A stretch of DNA of 64,000 nt from JAUPKT01 sp964427855 (lineage in GTDB: Bacteria; Desulfobacterota; Desulfomonilia; Desulfomonilales; Desulfomonilaceae): positions 17,151 through 81,150 of the forward strand of contig CAYRVH010000005.1 of NCBI GenBank assembly GCA_964427855.1, in the 5' to 3' direction. Below, piece by piece: positions 27,273 to 35,977 of the stretch (positions are counted from its first letter, which is position 1; each line of letters begins with the position of its first letter). A program made the position numbers and the translations under genes. The notes under the pieces are model-generated. The model was not told the origin of the DNA. It was given only the letters and a program-made list of their open reading frames with translations, and searched no databases.

Positions 27273-27995
27273 ATGAAAAAGGGTCTCCCATATCTAGGCA
27301 TATTGCTGGCCTCGTTGCTCACTGCATGTTCGTCCAGCGTGAAGCTTCAGGAACAAGGCCATTCCGCGGCAGGCATGGGAACAAGTTCCTTGGCGAGATT
27401 TTGTTCCCTAGGCTCGGTCGAGGGGAGCGACAGCTCCGCCTTAGCCTTACGGGAGCGAACAAATCGCTCCGCCTCTGGTTATGCTGGGCAAAATCGTATC
27501 CAGAACCCCCTGGCCGGAAATCTCAAGTTTCCCATTGACAACGGCTGCCTCTCTTCGCCTTTTGGCTACCGACGGGGCGTGTTTCACAGCGGCCTCGACA
27601 TCACAGCCGACGCAGGGGAGCCCATCCAGGCCTGCGCTGACGGCGAAGTGGTCTTTGCAGGAACCATGAAAAAATACCGCAGCTATGGTCAGATGGTGCT
27701 TATTGATCATGGCGAGGGCGTGCTGACCAAGTATGCCCATGCAAGCAAAATACTCGTCAAGCCAGGCCAAAAGGTTAAAATGGGACAAAAGATAGCTCTT
27801 GTGGGAAGAACCGGGAGAGCCACCGCGCCCCATCTTCACTTGGAAATTGAAGTACGTGGGCGATTGTACAACCCCTTGGCCTGTTTCTCCGATTATCAAT
27901 TAAAAGAAGTCAAGGTAGCAAGCGGTTTTCCTGCGCCACCCCTCGGGCCTATTCGTTCCGCGCCTCAGCTATTTGGCCGCATTACACTGCGATAA
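27273..27995 (+). CDS. M23-family metallopeptidase lipoprotein
   Basis: A secreted peptidoglycan endopeptidase (LytM/M23). From the ATG at 27273 the product has a textbook lipoprotein signal MKKGLPYLGILLASLLTAC with the lipid Cys at 19. Earlier starts would spoil it. The linker (20-85) is low complexity. The M23 domain (about 90-230) has CLSSPFGYRRGVFHSGLDIT (first metal His and Asp), DHGEGVLTKYAHAS and the HLHLE metal/catalytic motif. The family either cleaves peptide cross-links or activates amidases; the complete H-x-D and HxH residues suggest an active enzyme. It is divergent from lutB. Confidence 0.85.
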   Translation: MKKGLPYLGILLASLLTACSSSVKLQEQGHSAAGMGTSSLARFCSLGSVEGSDSSALALRERTNRSASGYAGQNRIQNPLAGNLKFPIDNGCLSSPFGYRRGVFHSGLDITADAGEPIQACADGEVVFAGTMKKYRSYGQMVLIDHGEGVLTKYAHASKILVKPGQKVKMGQKIALVGRTGRATAPHLHLEIEVRGRLYNPLACFSDYQLKEVKVASGFPAPPLGPIRSAPQLFGRITLR

Positions 27996-28144
27996 ACCAG
28001 CGGCCGTCAAATTTGGCGTCCCGGTGAGCCGCCTGGACGTACGGCAGATTATGTTTCCTAGAACCGAATGGTTCGCCGTACAGAGCAAAAAGCACAACTA
28101 TTAGAAAACCTGCCGAATTCGCAGTCCGCCACGAGGAGCTTCCC

Positions 28145-29257
28145 ATGATTGTAGGCGTGCCCCGAGAGATAAAAGAGGATGAGTACAGAGTGGGAGTTGT
28201 TCCTGCCGGCGTAAGGGCCCTGGAGCAGCACGGACACACTGTATTGGTGGAGGGAGGAGCCGGTCTTGGGTGTCGGATTAGTGACGAAGAATACATCGAA
28301 GCCGGCGCAATCGTGGTGGATGATTGTGGAGAAATCTACCGACAATCAGATATCATCATGAAAGTCAAAGAACCGCAGCCTTCTGAGTACGGCCTCCTGC
28401 GCGAGGGGCAGATCCTGTATACCTATTTGCATCTTGCGCCAAATCCCGTACTGACGCAGGCCCTTCTTGAGCGCGGCGTGATCGCCGTAGGGTATGAGAC
28501 AATCCAAGAGGCAGACGGGTCCTTGCCGTTGCTCGTGCCGATGAGCGAAGTGGCCGGGCGTATGGCCGTCCAAGTCGGGGCATATTTTCTCGAGAAGGTG
28601 CACGGTGGACGAGGGGTGCTTCTGGGAGGGGTTCCAGGCGTTCGACGCGGGCGCGTGACCATCATAGGAGCTGGCACTGTCGGGACAGCCGCAGCTAAAA
28701 TAGCCATTGGTCTTGGCGCTGAGGTGTACGTGCTTGACGTGGATCAACGGAGGCTCTGTCATCTCGATGATATCTTCGGGAACCGCGTGACAACCATGAT
28801 TTCGCATACAGACAACATCGCGTTCTCTGTGACGACTTCGCACCTCGTGGTCGGGGCAGTGTTGATCCCGGGAGACCGATCCCCCATCCTGGTGACGAAG
28901 GATATGATTCGAGCCATGAAACCAGGCAGTGTGATTGTGGATGTTGCCATAGATCAAGGCGGATGCATAGAAACGTCCCGTCCGACTACGCATACGAACC
29001 CCGTCTTCGAATGGGAGCAAATTCTGCACTATTGCGTCCCAAACATGCCGGGCGCGGTGGCGAGGACATCCACCTTCGCCCTTACCAATGTGACGCTGCC
29101 GTACGTCCTGAAGATCGCAGAGCAAGGCTTCACTCAAGCCATCACTCGGGATAGCGTACTCGCAAAAGGAGTCAATCTTTATCGGGGGAAAGTCACCCAC
29201 GAGAAGGTCGCCCAAGCGCTGGGCCTCAAATATACGCCTTTGGAATGCTGCGCATAG
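28145..29257 (+). CDS. ald: alanine dehydrogenase
   Basis: NAD-dependent oxidative deamination of L-alanine to pyruvate and ammonia, or the reverse. The 370-residue length is exact for the family. Seen in order: MIVGVPREIKEDEYRVG at the N terminus, the substrate residues in KVKEPQPSEY and YTYLHLAPNP, the Rossmann glycine motif IIGAGTVGTAAAKIAIGLGA, then VDVAIDQGGC and NMPGAVARTST. GAGGAG lies upstream of the ATG. It is probably a single-gene unit; the bcp gene follows 67 bp later in the same direction. Confidence 0.96.
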   Translation: MIVGVPREIKEDEYRVGVVPAGVRALEQHGHTVLVEGGAGLGCRISDEEYIEAGAIVVDDCGEIYRQSDIIMKVKEPQPSEYGLLREGQILYTYLHLAPNPVLTQALLERGVIAVGYETIQEADGSLPLLVPMSEVAGRMAVQVGAYFLEKVHGGRGVLLGGVPGVRRGRVTIIGAGTVGTAAAKIAIGLGAEVYVLDVDQRRLCHLDDIFGNRVTTMISHTDNIAFSVTTSHLVVGAVLIPGDRSPILVTKDMIRAMKPGSVIVDVAIDQGGCIETSRPTTHTNPVFEWEQILHYCVPNMPGAVARTSTFALTNVTLPYVLKIAEQGFTQAITRDSVLAKGVNLYRGKVTHEKVAQALGLKYTPLECCA

Positions 29258-29324
29258 AGGCTCTCTCGCTCACAAGCGGCGATGCGTAATCTGTCTTGTG
29301 GGTCAAGAACGAAAGGAGAGAAAA

Positions 29325-29783
29325 GTGGCTAGACTGAAAAAAGGAGACATTGCCCCTGACTTTCAACTTCCCGACCAAAACGGGACCCCAGTCTCCATGA
29401 AGGATTTCAGGGGCGCAAAGCTCCTGCTTTATTTTTATCCCAAAGCCGATACCTCCGGGTGCACCAAACAGGCCTGCACAGTGAGAGACGCCTTGCCGGA
29501 CTTCAAGTCCCTGGGCTTAGCATCTATTGGGATCAGTCCGGACACGCCAGAGAAGCAGAAAAAATTTGACGAAAAATACAATTTGGGCTTTCCACTGCTT
29601 TCGGACCAGGACCATTCGGTGGCCCAAGCCTATGGCGCGTGGGGCGAGAAAAAGATGTACGGCAAGGTCTATGAGGGGATTATTCGGTCAGCTTTTCTCA
29701 TAAGCGAGGACGGTAAGATCATCGAAGCCTGGTACAAGGTCGCTCCCGGCGATACCGTCCTCAATGTGCGGAAAGTGTTATAG
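29325..29783 (+). CDS. bcp: thioredoxin-dependent peroxiredoxin, Bcp/PrxQ type
   Basis: Reduces hydroperoxides. From the GTG at 29325 (AAAGGAG 6 nt upstream) the product has 152 residues and starts VARLKKGDIAPDFQLPDQNG, as usual for Bcp. The peroxidatic Cys46 sits in YPKADTSGCTKQAC with resolving Cys51, the CxxxxC atypical 2-Cys arrangement. An ATG 27 bases upstream is not preferred. In an anaerobe this fits oxidative-stress defence. No terminator is visible downstream. Confidence 0.93.
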   Translation: MARLKKGDIAPDFQLPDQNGTPVSMKDFRGAKLLLYFYPKADTSGCTKQACTVRDALPDFKSLGLASIGISPDTPEKQKKFDEKYNLGFPLLSDQDHSVAQAYGAWGEKKMYGKVYEGIIRSAFLISEDGKIIEAWYKVAPGDTVLNVRKVL

Positions 29784-30398
29784 CGCTGTGGGAAACAGCG
29801 AAAAGAACAATGAATTGGCTGGCGCGAAGGGGCGCTTGAAGAAAACCACGAATTGTTCAGCAGCCTGTGTGAGCTGTTGCAGTGACCTGAAGTTGCTGCC
29901 TCGCTTTCGCCCCTCGCAATGACCACAAGGCCATTGCTGCGTCATCGCACGCGAAGCAACGCAAAGTCGCAACAAAAACTACAGGCGGCTGGGACGGTTG
30001 AGAGGCCCAAACCAATTCGAGCGACGCGTCGTCTCATTCCTTCCCACGTCTTCACGCTGCGTCATCTCGAGCTCTTTATCGAATCGTATATTGATTAAAG
30101 CGAGCAATCTTCACAGAGCGAGAAAGATTTCTTCGTCGCAAGGCTCCTTCGAAATGCCAGGGCGTTGCGGCGTGTCACTCTCGTTCGAGTCCGGCGCTTC
30201 GAACGCCAAACATTGGCCTCTCCTGGCTGTCACAGCGGTGTTCGAAACTACTCACGAACTCGATGTTGCGGATATCATGACGATAGAAGTGTCCGGAATC
30301 ACTATGACTCTCGTATGGGAACGTCGTTCACGAGAATGTGAAAGACATCCTCGATCTGTTCCTCGTCCACGTAGCTCTGCCCTCGGTCTTCTGTATTT
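29784..30398. other. gene-free interval with repeats
   Basis: Between bcp and the convergent BKACE gene there is no believable gene. It holds repeat family A copy 3 (30061-30158) and, at about 30236-30262, a fragment like the family B right end (GTTCGAAACTACTCACGAAC). Convergent terminators are expected here but no hairpin with a T-tract was found. Confidence 0.5.
30061..30158. repeat. palindromic repeat family A, copy 3 (degenerate)
   Basis: It starts GTCATCTCGAG and ends TCGAAATGCC, with the shared core GAGAAAGATTTCTTCGTCGCAAGG. Its middle differs from the other copies (TTTATCGAATCGTATATTGA). The termini carry one or two changes each, so it is probably an old copy. Confidence 0.6.
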
Positions 30399-31286
30399 CT
30401 ATCTATTCACAAGCCCGAGACGTTTTCGACATTCCTGTATGGTCGCAGGTTCTCTTCCTTGATCCCTGATCATGCGCACCGCTTTCTCCACCAGATCGCC
30501 GTTGGATGACGCCATGACGCCTTTGCTGAGATAGAAATTGTCTTCAAGCCCTACGCGAACATTCCCGCCTAACGCGATAGCCCCTGCTACAAGCCTCCAT
30601 TGATCCAGGCTAATGCCGATGATTTCCCATTCACTGGAGGGGGGCAAGAGATGTACCATTCCCACCAGATTAGGAATGGTAGGCGGGATACCCCCCACCA
30701 CACCCATTATGAGGCTGTATTGATACGGCGGTTTAAGAAGTCCCATGTCTATAAGCGGATAGGAATTGCCGATGTGCCCCATGTCAAAACATTCCATCTC
30801 CGGCTTGGTGTGTACTTCATTCATCGCCTCAACGATCTGGATAATCTCGGAGAAAGGATTGGGAAATACGAATTCAAACACGAAGCTCCTTTTTGCGGGG
30901 TTGTACTTCGCGTAGTTCATGGATCCCATGTTAAGAGCGCCTAGGGCTGGCTTAATTGCCTTTATATGGGCTGTTTTTTGCTGGGTGGTAATGCCGATCG
31001 CGCCCGTGGAGAAGTTGATAACAATAGGGCAGGCAGCCGTCACCGCGTCGTAGATATTTTGATAATCTTGAACCTCGTAGCTTGGCAGACCGTCCCGGGT
31101 CCTCGCGTGGATATGGACAACCGAGGCTCCCGCTTCATACGCTCGTTTGGCTTCTGTTGCATATTCTTCAGGGGTGTAGGGGATCCCCGGGCATTGAGCC
31201 CTGTTCGCGACCACTCCTGATAATGCGCACGTGACGATACATGATTTTCCATAATCCTGATTTTCTCGAATCCAGAGCGACGACAT
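30399..31286 (-). CDS. beta-keto acid cleavage enzyme (BKACE/DUF849)
   Basis: BKACE enzymes condense a beta-keto acid with acetyl-CoA, giving acetoacetate and a new acyl-CoA; Kce of lysine fermentation is the prototype. The 295-residue TIM-barrel protein has CIVTCALSGVVANR, the metal-binding HIHARTRDG, INFSTGAIG, CFDMGHIGN and VRVGLEDNFYLSKG. RBS AAGGAGGAG lies 9 nt before the ATG. It is the last gene of the minus-strand acyl-CoA operon, 16 bp after the enoyl-CoA hydratase. The position is where HMG-CoA lyase would be expected in a leucine operon, but the family acts on beta-keto acids, not 3-hydroxyacyl-CoA, so the substrate is open. Confidence 0.9.
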   Translation of the reverse strand: MSSLWIRENQDYGKSCIVTCALSGVVANRAQCPGIPYTPEEYATEAKRAYEAGASVVHIHARTRDGLPSYEVQDYQNIYDAVTAACPIVINFSTGAIGITTQQKTAHIKAIKPALGALNMGSMNYAKYNPAKRSFVFEFVFPNPFSEIIQIVEAMNEVHTKPEMECFDMGHIGNSYPLIDMGLLKPPYQYSLIMGVVGGIPPTIPNLVGMVHLLPPSSEWEIIGISLDQWRLVAGAIALGGNVRVGLEDNFYLSKGVMASSNGDLVEKAVRMIRDQGREPATIQECRKRLGLVNR

Positions 31287-31302
31287 GGCGCAAATCTCCT
31301 CC

Positions 31303-32064
31303 TTAGCGACCTTTCCATGCTGGGGGTCTTTTTTCTATGAATGCCGTCATTCCCTCCAAGGCGTCCTCAGTGCCCGCTAGTGCGGCCAGTTGGTCGCACA
31401 AATAGTCGAGGGATTCATCAAGATTCTTACCATCGACCGCCCTGATGGCCTTGCGACCCATTGAAACAGCAAGAGGGGCTCTCGCTGCTATGGTCGATAA
31501 TATTTCGGAGACCTTGGCGTCGAGCTCTGCCGCGTCATACACCCGAGTGATGAGTCCCATGTCCTCTGCTTCATAAGCTGACAAGGAATTTCCTGTGAAA
31601 AGCATCTCCATGGCTTTTTTTCTCACGGCATTCCTCATGACAAGGGCCGTCACCATCATGGGGAAAAGACCAACTTTAACCTCAGGCGCGCCGAACTTGA
31701 CATGGGCTGCGGCATACACCAAGTCGCATGCGAGCATGAGACCCATGCCGCCTGCCATACAGTGACCCCGGAGTTTTGCGACTATCGGCTTCGGGCAATC
31801 CGCCATCTTTTTGAGCAATTCAGCGTATTTTTTTGCTCCTCCCAGTACATCCCCTCCAGCGAGGTCCGCTCCTGAACAAAATGCCTTGTCACCGGCCGCC
31901 GTGACGCACACTACTCTTACGTCGCTCGACGCGGCAATGTCGTCCAGATAACGAATGAAGAGCTCGATCATTTCCATACTCAGGGCGTTGCGTCTCGCTT
32001 CTCTGTTAAGGGTGATCCAAGCGACATGATCCTTTTTTTCGTAAAGGAGATCCAGCTCATTCAT
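31303..32064 (-). CDS. enoyl-CoA hydratase/isomerase (crotonase family)
   Basis: A 253-residue crotonase with oxyanion-hole segments DKAFCSGADLAGGD and KLRGHCMAGGMGLMLACDL, and APEVKVGLFP. In the Liu pathway the comparable enzyme hydrates 3-methylglutaconyl-CoA. The usual first catalytic Glu position is uncertain from inspection alone. Its ATG overlaps the stop of the biotin-carrier gene by 8 bp, indicating translational coupling within the operon. Specific function is inferred from context. Confidence 0.85.
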   Translation of the reverse strand: MNELDLLYEKKDHVAWITLNREARRNALSMEMIELFIRYLDDIAASSDVRVVCVTAAGDKAFCSGADLAGGDVLGGAKKYAELLKKMADCPKPIVAKLRGHCMAGGMGLMLACDLVYAAAHVKFGAPEVKVGLFPMMVTALVMRNAVRKKAMEMLFTGNSLSAYEAEDMGLITRVYDAAELDAKVSEILSTIAARAPLAVSMGRKAIRAVDGKNLDESLDYLCDQLAALAGTEDALEGMTAFIEKRPPAWKGR

Positions 32065-32575
32065 GGTCGCATTCCTCAGGAGCTCGCTCTATCTCCACGA
32101 GAATATCGCCAGGTTTCACCTGGCTTCCCGGAGATGCATTGACCGAGACGACGGTGCCCGCGTAGGGAGCTGAGAGAGTAATTTCCATTTTCATGGCCGA
32201 TACTACTACCACCCCTTGTCCTTTGGCGACTGTTTGGCCTTCCTCCACCAAGATGCGTACCACCACCGCCGGGGTTGGAGGGGTCACCTCCGACGGAATG
32301 ACCTCATCGGCCCTTTTTCTTCGGCGATGCTGCGCGGCATCCTGGACGAATCTGGCGCACCCTTGAAGCCACACCCACGTCCCTTGGCCTGTCCTCACAA
32401 AAGAGGCGTTTATCTGTTGTCCATCAAGGGCGATGCTGAGATCGTGTTCGCTAAAAACCGTACAGGCCATCTGCTTTGGGTCTCCCGCTACAGTGACGAA
32501 TGCACGGCCTGTCTTGTCGAACGGGTCGGCTTCTATCCGATACGTGGCATCATGAACTTTTATGTTGTATTCCAT
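32057..32575 (-). CDS. biotin carboxyl carrier subunit of an acyl-CoA carboxylase
   Basis: This 172-residue protein carries a C-terminal biotinyl domain with the attachment lysine in VSAMKMEITL and LSAPYAGTV. The N-terminal 90 residues (YNIKVHDATYRIEAD, LDGQQINASF) look like the BT domain that links carrier to biotin carboxylase in fused alpha subunits. Here the two are separate genes, 144 bp apart. The ATG at 32575 fits the family alignment best; an alternative GTG at 32614 is possible. It belongs to the Liu-like operon and overlaps the next hydratase gene by 8 bp. Confidence 0.85.
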   Translation of the reverse strand: MEYNIKVHDATYRIEADPFDKTGRAFVTVAGDPKQMACTVFSEHDLSIALDGQQINASFVRTGQGTWVWLQGCARFVQDAAQHRRRKRADEVIPSEVTPPTPAVVVRILVEEGQTVAKGQGVVVVSAMKMEITLSAPYAGTVVSVNASPGSQVKPGDILVEIERAPEECDHE

Positions 32576-32719
32576 GTCCCTCTTTCTCTGTCCTAGGGCG
32601 AGGCCTTGGTTCACGTCTTAGAGTCTGCCAGTGCGTCAGTCAATCGAGAGCGCAACTCAACAAAGACGTACCGCCTAAACCGATGCAGCGCGCCGAGCGC
32701 ACGGGTAAAAAAACAGATG

Positions 32720-34219
32720 CTATCGGCAAAAATCCCATGAGCCGAGCGTGTGCCATGGAGAAGGAAGCCCAATTTCTTGTGAACCCTCCTGATGTCTTGC
32801 GGCTGTCTTTGGCCGCGCCATGTCGTATCCGACGCACGCAACTGCGGCCAACCAGTCAATATCTTTGTTCACTTCCCATCCGGCAAATTCATCGTCGATA
32901 AAATGTGTGTGGATGTCCCCGCGACGAAAGGCCTCTGAAGACAGCACATCCAGCAGGAATTCAATCTGAGTTTTGACGCCGAGGATGACGCACTCTTTCA
33001 GGGCCCGAATCATTCGGGCTATGGCAGACGGCCGATCTTCAGCCCACACCACGAGCTTGCCGAGGATAGGATCATAGTGTACGGGTACTTCAAAACCTGA
33101 ATAGATAGCGTGGTCGAATCGTACGCCTGGTCCTTCTGGGATCTTGGCGTAAAGAATTCTGCCAGGCGTCGGCATAAAATTTGACTCGGGGTCTTCGGCG
33201 TAAATCCTGCATTCGATGGAGTGTCCTCTTTTTACAATATCTTTTTGAGTGAGGGGGAGAGGCTCTCGTGCAGCCACGCTCATTTGGAGCCGAACGAGAT
33301 CAACGCCGGTGGTCATCTCCGTGATAGGGTGCTCCACTTGGAGCCTGGTGTTAACCTCTAGAAAATAGAATCTGCCCGATGAATCCAAGAGAAACTCCAC
33401 CGTGCCGGCATTGATGTACCCTGCTGCTTTGCCCGCTGCGAGCGCAGCCTCGGCCATGCGATTTCGAAGATTGTGGTCCAAGGCCGTTGACGGAGTCTCC
33501 TCGATGATTTTTTGGTGTCTTCTCTGGATGGAACATTCTCGCTCAAAGAGATGGATCACGTTCCCATGAGCGTCCCCAACTATTTGAAACTCGACGTGCC
33601 GCGGCCTATCCAGGTATTTTTCCAGATAAATGCGGCCGTCGCCAAAGGCTGTCTCAGCTTCGCTGGCAGCAGACTGCGCCGCCTCCTGGAGTTCTGAGGG
33701 GGCACACACGATCCTCATCCCCTTGCCGCCGCCGCCGGCTGCGGCCTTTACCAGCACAGGATAGCCCAAAGCACGCGCAGTTTCCGCAAGCGTCGCTGGA
33801 TCATCGTTCGACTGGATCATCCCCGGAATCACGGGGACGCCACCGCCGCTCATGATCTCCCGAGCCTTGGTCTTGTCCCCGAGGTCTGCCATGACCTGCG
33901 CAGGAGGTCCTATAAAGACCAGCCCCTCTGAAGCTACCCGCTGGGCAAAGGCCGGGTTCTCCGAAAGGAATCCGTACCCGGGATGAATGGCTTCACAGGC
34001 CGACGTGCGGGCCGCCGCGATGATCTTCTCCATGTTGAGATAACTCGACGCGGGGTCGGGGTTACCCAAGGCAATCGACTCGTCCGCAGCTGCGACGTGC
34101 AGCGATGCCTTGTCAACATCTGAATAGACAGCGACTGTACGAATTCCCATCTCAGAGGCTGTCCGCATGATCCTCAACGCTATCTCCCCCCGATTCGCGA
34201 CCAACACCTTTTTGAACAT
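32720..34219 (-). CDS. acyl-CoA carboxylase, biotin carboxylase subunit
   Basis: Carboxylates biotin with ATP and bicarbonate. The 499-residue protein begins MFKKVLVANRGEIALRI, has the ATP-grasp loop KAAAGGGGKGMRIV, the segment FERECSIQRRHQKIIEE, and EVNTRLQVEHPITEM, all standard. The C terminus PSPWHTLGSWDF resembles the start of the region that leads into the carrier in fused MccA proteins, so the alpha subunit looks split: enzyme here, carrier at 32057-32575. It lies 11 bp after the carboxyltransferase gene. Confidence 0.93.
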   Translation of the reverse strand: MFKKVLVANRGEIALRIMRTASEMGIRTVAVYSDVDKASLHVAAADESIALGNPDPASSYLNMEKIIAAARTSACEAIHPGYGFLSENPAFAQRVASEGLVFIGPPAQVMADLGDKTKAREIMSGGGVPVIPGMIQSNDDPATLAETARALGYPVLVKAAAGGGGKGMRIVCAPSELQEAAQSAASEAETAFGDGRIYLEKYLDRPRHVEFQIVGDAHGNVIHLFERECSIQRRHQKIIEETPSTALDHNLRNRMAEAALAAGKAAGYINAGTVEFLLDSSGRFYFLEVNTRLQVEHPITEMTTGVDLVRLQMSVAAREPLPLTQKDIVKRGHSIECRIYAEDPESNFMPTPGRILYAKIPEGPGVRFDHAIYSGFEVPVHYDPILGKLVVWAEDRPSAIARMIRALKECVILGVKTQIEFLLDVLSSEAFRRGDIHTHFIDDEFAGWEVNKDIDWLAAVACVGYDMARPKTAARHQEGSQEIGLPSPWHTLGSWDFCR

Positions 34220-34230
34220 TGCTACCTCAG

Positions 34231-35847
34231 CTACATGCGGAATGTTCCCTGTCCCTGTTTTCTACCCGCCAAGGGGGCGTTGAGCGATGCTGATATCGCC
34301 AGCCCAAGCACATCCCGCGTGTCCGCGGGATCCAGGATCCCGTCATCCCAGAGGTTTGCGGTGCTGTAATACGCGTTTCCCTCTTGCAGCGCGGATTGGA
34401 TAATCGGACCCCTGATGCCGTCAACGATTTCTTTGGGGAGAGGCGGCTGGCCGGCTCTTGCAAGCTGATCGTTCTTGACCGAGACAAGCACATCCGCAGC
34501 CTGTTCGCCGCCCATGACGCCGATCTGCGCATTGGGCCACATCCACAAGAATCTCGGAGAATATGCCCGGCCGCACATGCCGTAATTGCCCGCGCCGAAA
34601 GACGCCCCTGCTATCACGGTAAACTTCGGCACTGTGGCGGTGGATACAGCATGTACCATCTTATGCCCGTCTTTGGTTATGCCTCCCCGCTCATACTCCC
34701 TCCCGATGATGTATCCATTGATATTCTGAAGAAAAAGGAGGGGAATGCCCTGCCGATCGCAGAGCGATATGAACTGCGTGGCCTTGAGTGAGCTGTCAGA
34801 AAACAGCACGCCATTGTTGCCCAAGATCCCGACCTGGTATCCATGGATGTAGGCCCAGCCGCAGACCAAGGTGGGCCCGTACAACGCCTTGAATTCTAAG
34901 AATTCGGATCCATCGACCATCCGAGCTATGATCTCTCTCACATCGTACGGCGTGGAGATGTTGCGAGGAACAATGCCCCAAATTTCCTTCGGATCGTAGA
35001 GAGGAGGGGTCGGTTCTCGTCGAGGAATAACGGCTTTCTGATTCGCAGGCAGCATCTCCACGATATTCCGAATGATCTGAATGGCGTCTGCATCGTCGGT
35101 TGCGAAATAATCGGAGACGCCCGAGAGACGACAATGGACGTCCGCGCCCCCAAGTTCCTCGGCTGTCACCTCTTCGCCCGTGGCTGCTTTGACTAATGGC
35201 GGCCCGCCCAAGAAAATTGCGCCGGTCTTTTGGACGTGAACCACGTGATCCGACATGGCTGGGATATATGCCCCGCCCGCAGTACAGAGCCCCATCACCG
35301 CCGTAATCTGCGGTATGTTCATCTTGGACATGAGAGCCTGATTGTAAAAAATCCTCCCCCCATCGTCTGCGTCTGGGAATATCTCTGATTGCAGCGGCAG
35401 GTACGCTCCTCCGGAATCCACCAGCATGATGACGGGCAAATTGTTCTCCATGGCAATCGTTTGACAGCGAAGCGTCTTCTTCACGCCCATGGGATAAATG
35501 GTACCCCCCTTGATCATGGGGTCGTTGGCGTGCACCAGCACCTCCCTGCCGGAAACTACCCCGATCCCTGCTCGAGTTCCGGCCCCATGCACCTTTTTGT
35601 CATACATGTCCTTTGCCGCAAGAGGAGCGATTTCCAGCCACGGCGTGTGAGGATCGAGCAGCAGGTCCAATCTTTTCTGAACCGGTAATTTCCCTAATTC
35701 CTGGTTCCTCTTTATGGCTTTTTCAGATCTTTCCTCCCTCGCCTTCTTCAGCTCGGCTTTGAGGTCTGCCACCAGCGCAGCCATGACCTCGTAATTCGCC
35801 TTAAACTCATCGCTCTTGACGTCAATTTTTGTTTCGATGACATCCAT
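34231..35847 (-). CDS. acyl-CoA carboxylase, carboxyltransferase subunit (MccB-like)
   Basis: Moves CO2 from carboxybiotin to an acyl-CoA. The 538-residue length fits 3-methylcrotonyl- or geranyl-CoA carboxylase beta subunits. Seen: VDSGGAYLPLQSEIFPD, GLCTAGGAYIPAMSD, FLQNINGYIIGREYE, AGASFGAGNYGMCGRAY and the C-terminal LWDDGILDPADTRDVLG. These resemble MccB more than PccB or AccD. Substrate assignment (3-methylcrotonyl-CoA, geranyl-CoA or a similar 3-methyl-branched enoyl-CoA) is an inference. The BC gene follows immediately. Confidence 0.92.
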   Translation of the reverse strand: MDVIETKIDVKSDEFKANYEVMAALVADLKAELKKAREERSEKAIKRNQELGKLPVQKRLDLLLDPHTPWLEIAPLAAKDMYDKKVHGAGTRAGIGVVSGREVLVHANDPMIKGGTIYPMGVKKTLRCQTIAMENNLPVIMLVDSGGAYLPLQSEIFPDADDGGRIFYNQALMSKMNIPQITAVMGLCTAGGAYIPAMSDHVVHVQKTGAIFLGGPPLVKAATGEEVTAEELGGADVHCRLSGVSDYFATDDADAIQIIRNIVEMLPANQKAVIPRREPTPPLYDPKEIWGIVPRNISTPYDVREIIARMVDGSEFLEFKALYGPTLVCGWAYIHGYQVGILGNNGVLFSDSSLKATQFISLCDRQGIPLLFLQNINGYIIGREYERGGITKDGHKMVHAVSTATVPKFTVIAGASFGAGNYGMCGRAYSPRFLWMWPNAQIGVMGGEQAADVLVSVKNDQLARAGQPPLPKEIVDGIRGPIIQSALQEGNAYYSTANLWDDGILDPADTRDVLGLAISASLNAPLAGRKQGQGTFRM

Positions 35848-35977
35848 TGAACACGCCTTCCTGCCAGTGCTGAGCTTATTCTCGCATCTGCGGTTCGTAT
35901 CGCAGGTTGTTCATGATGACCGTCGTGACGCGGGGAGGACAAAGTCGAATGCCCTCGCGATGCAGAATCGCTCCGTC

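Noticed and set aside
28346..29215. 289-codon minus-strand open frame
   Set aside because: It is opposite alanine dehydrogenase, which is certain.
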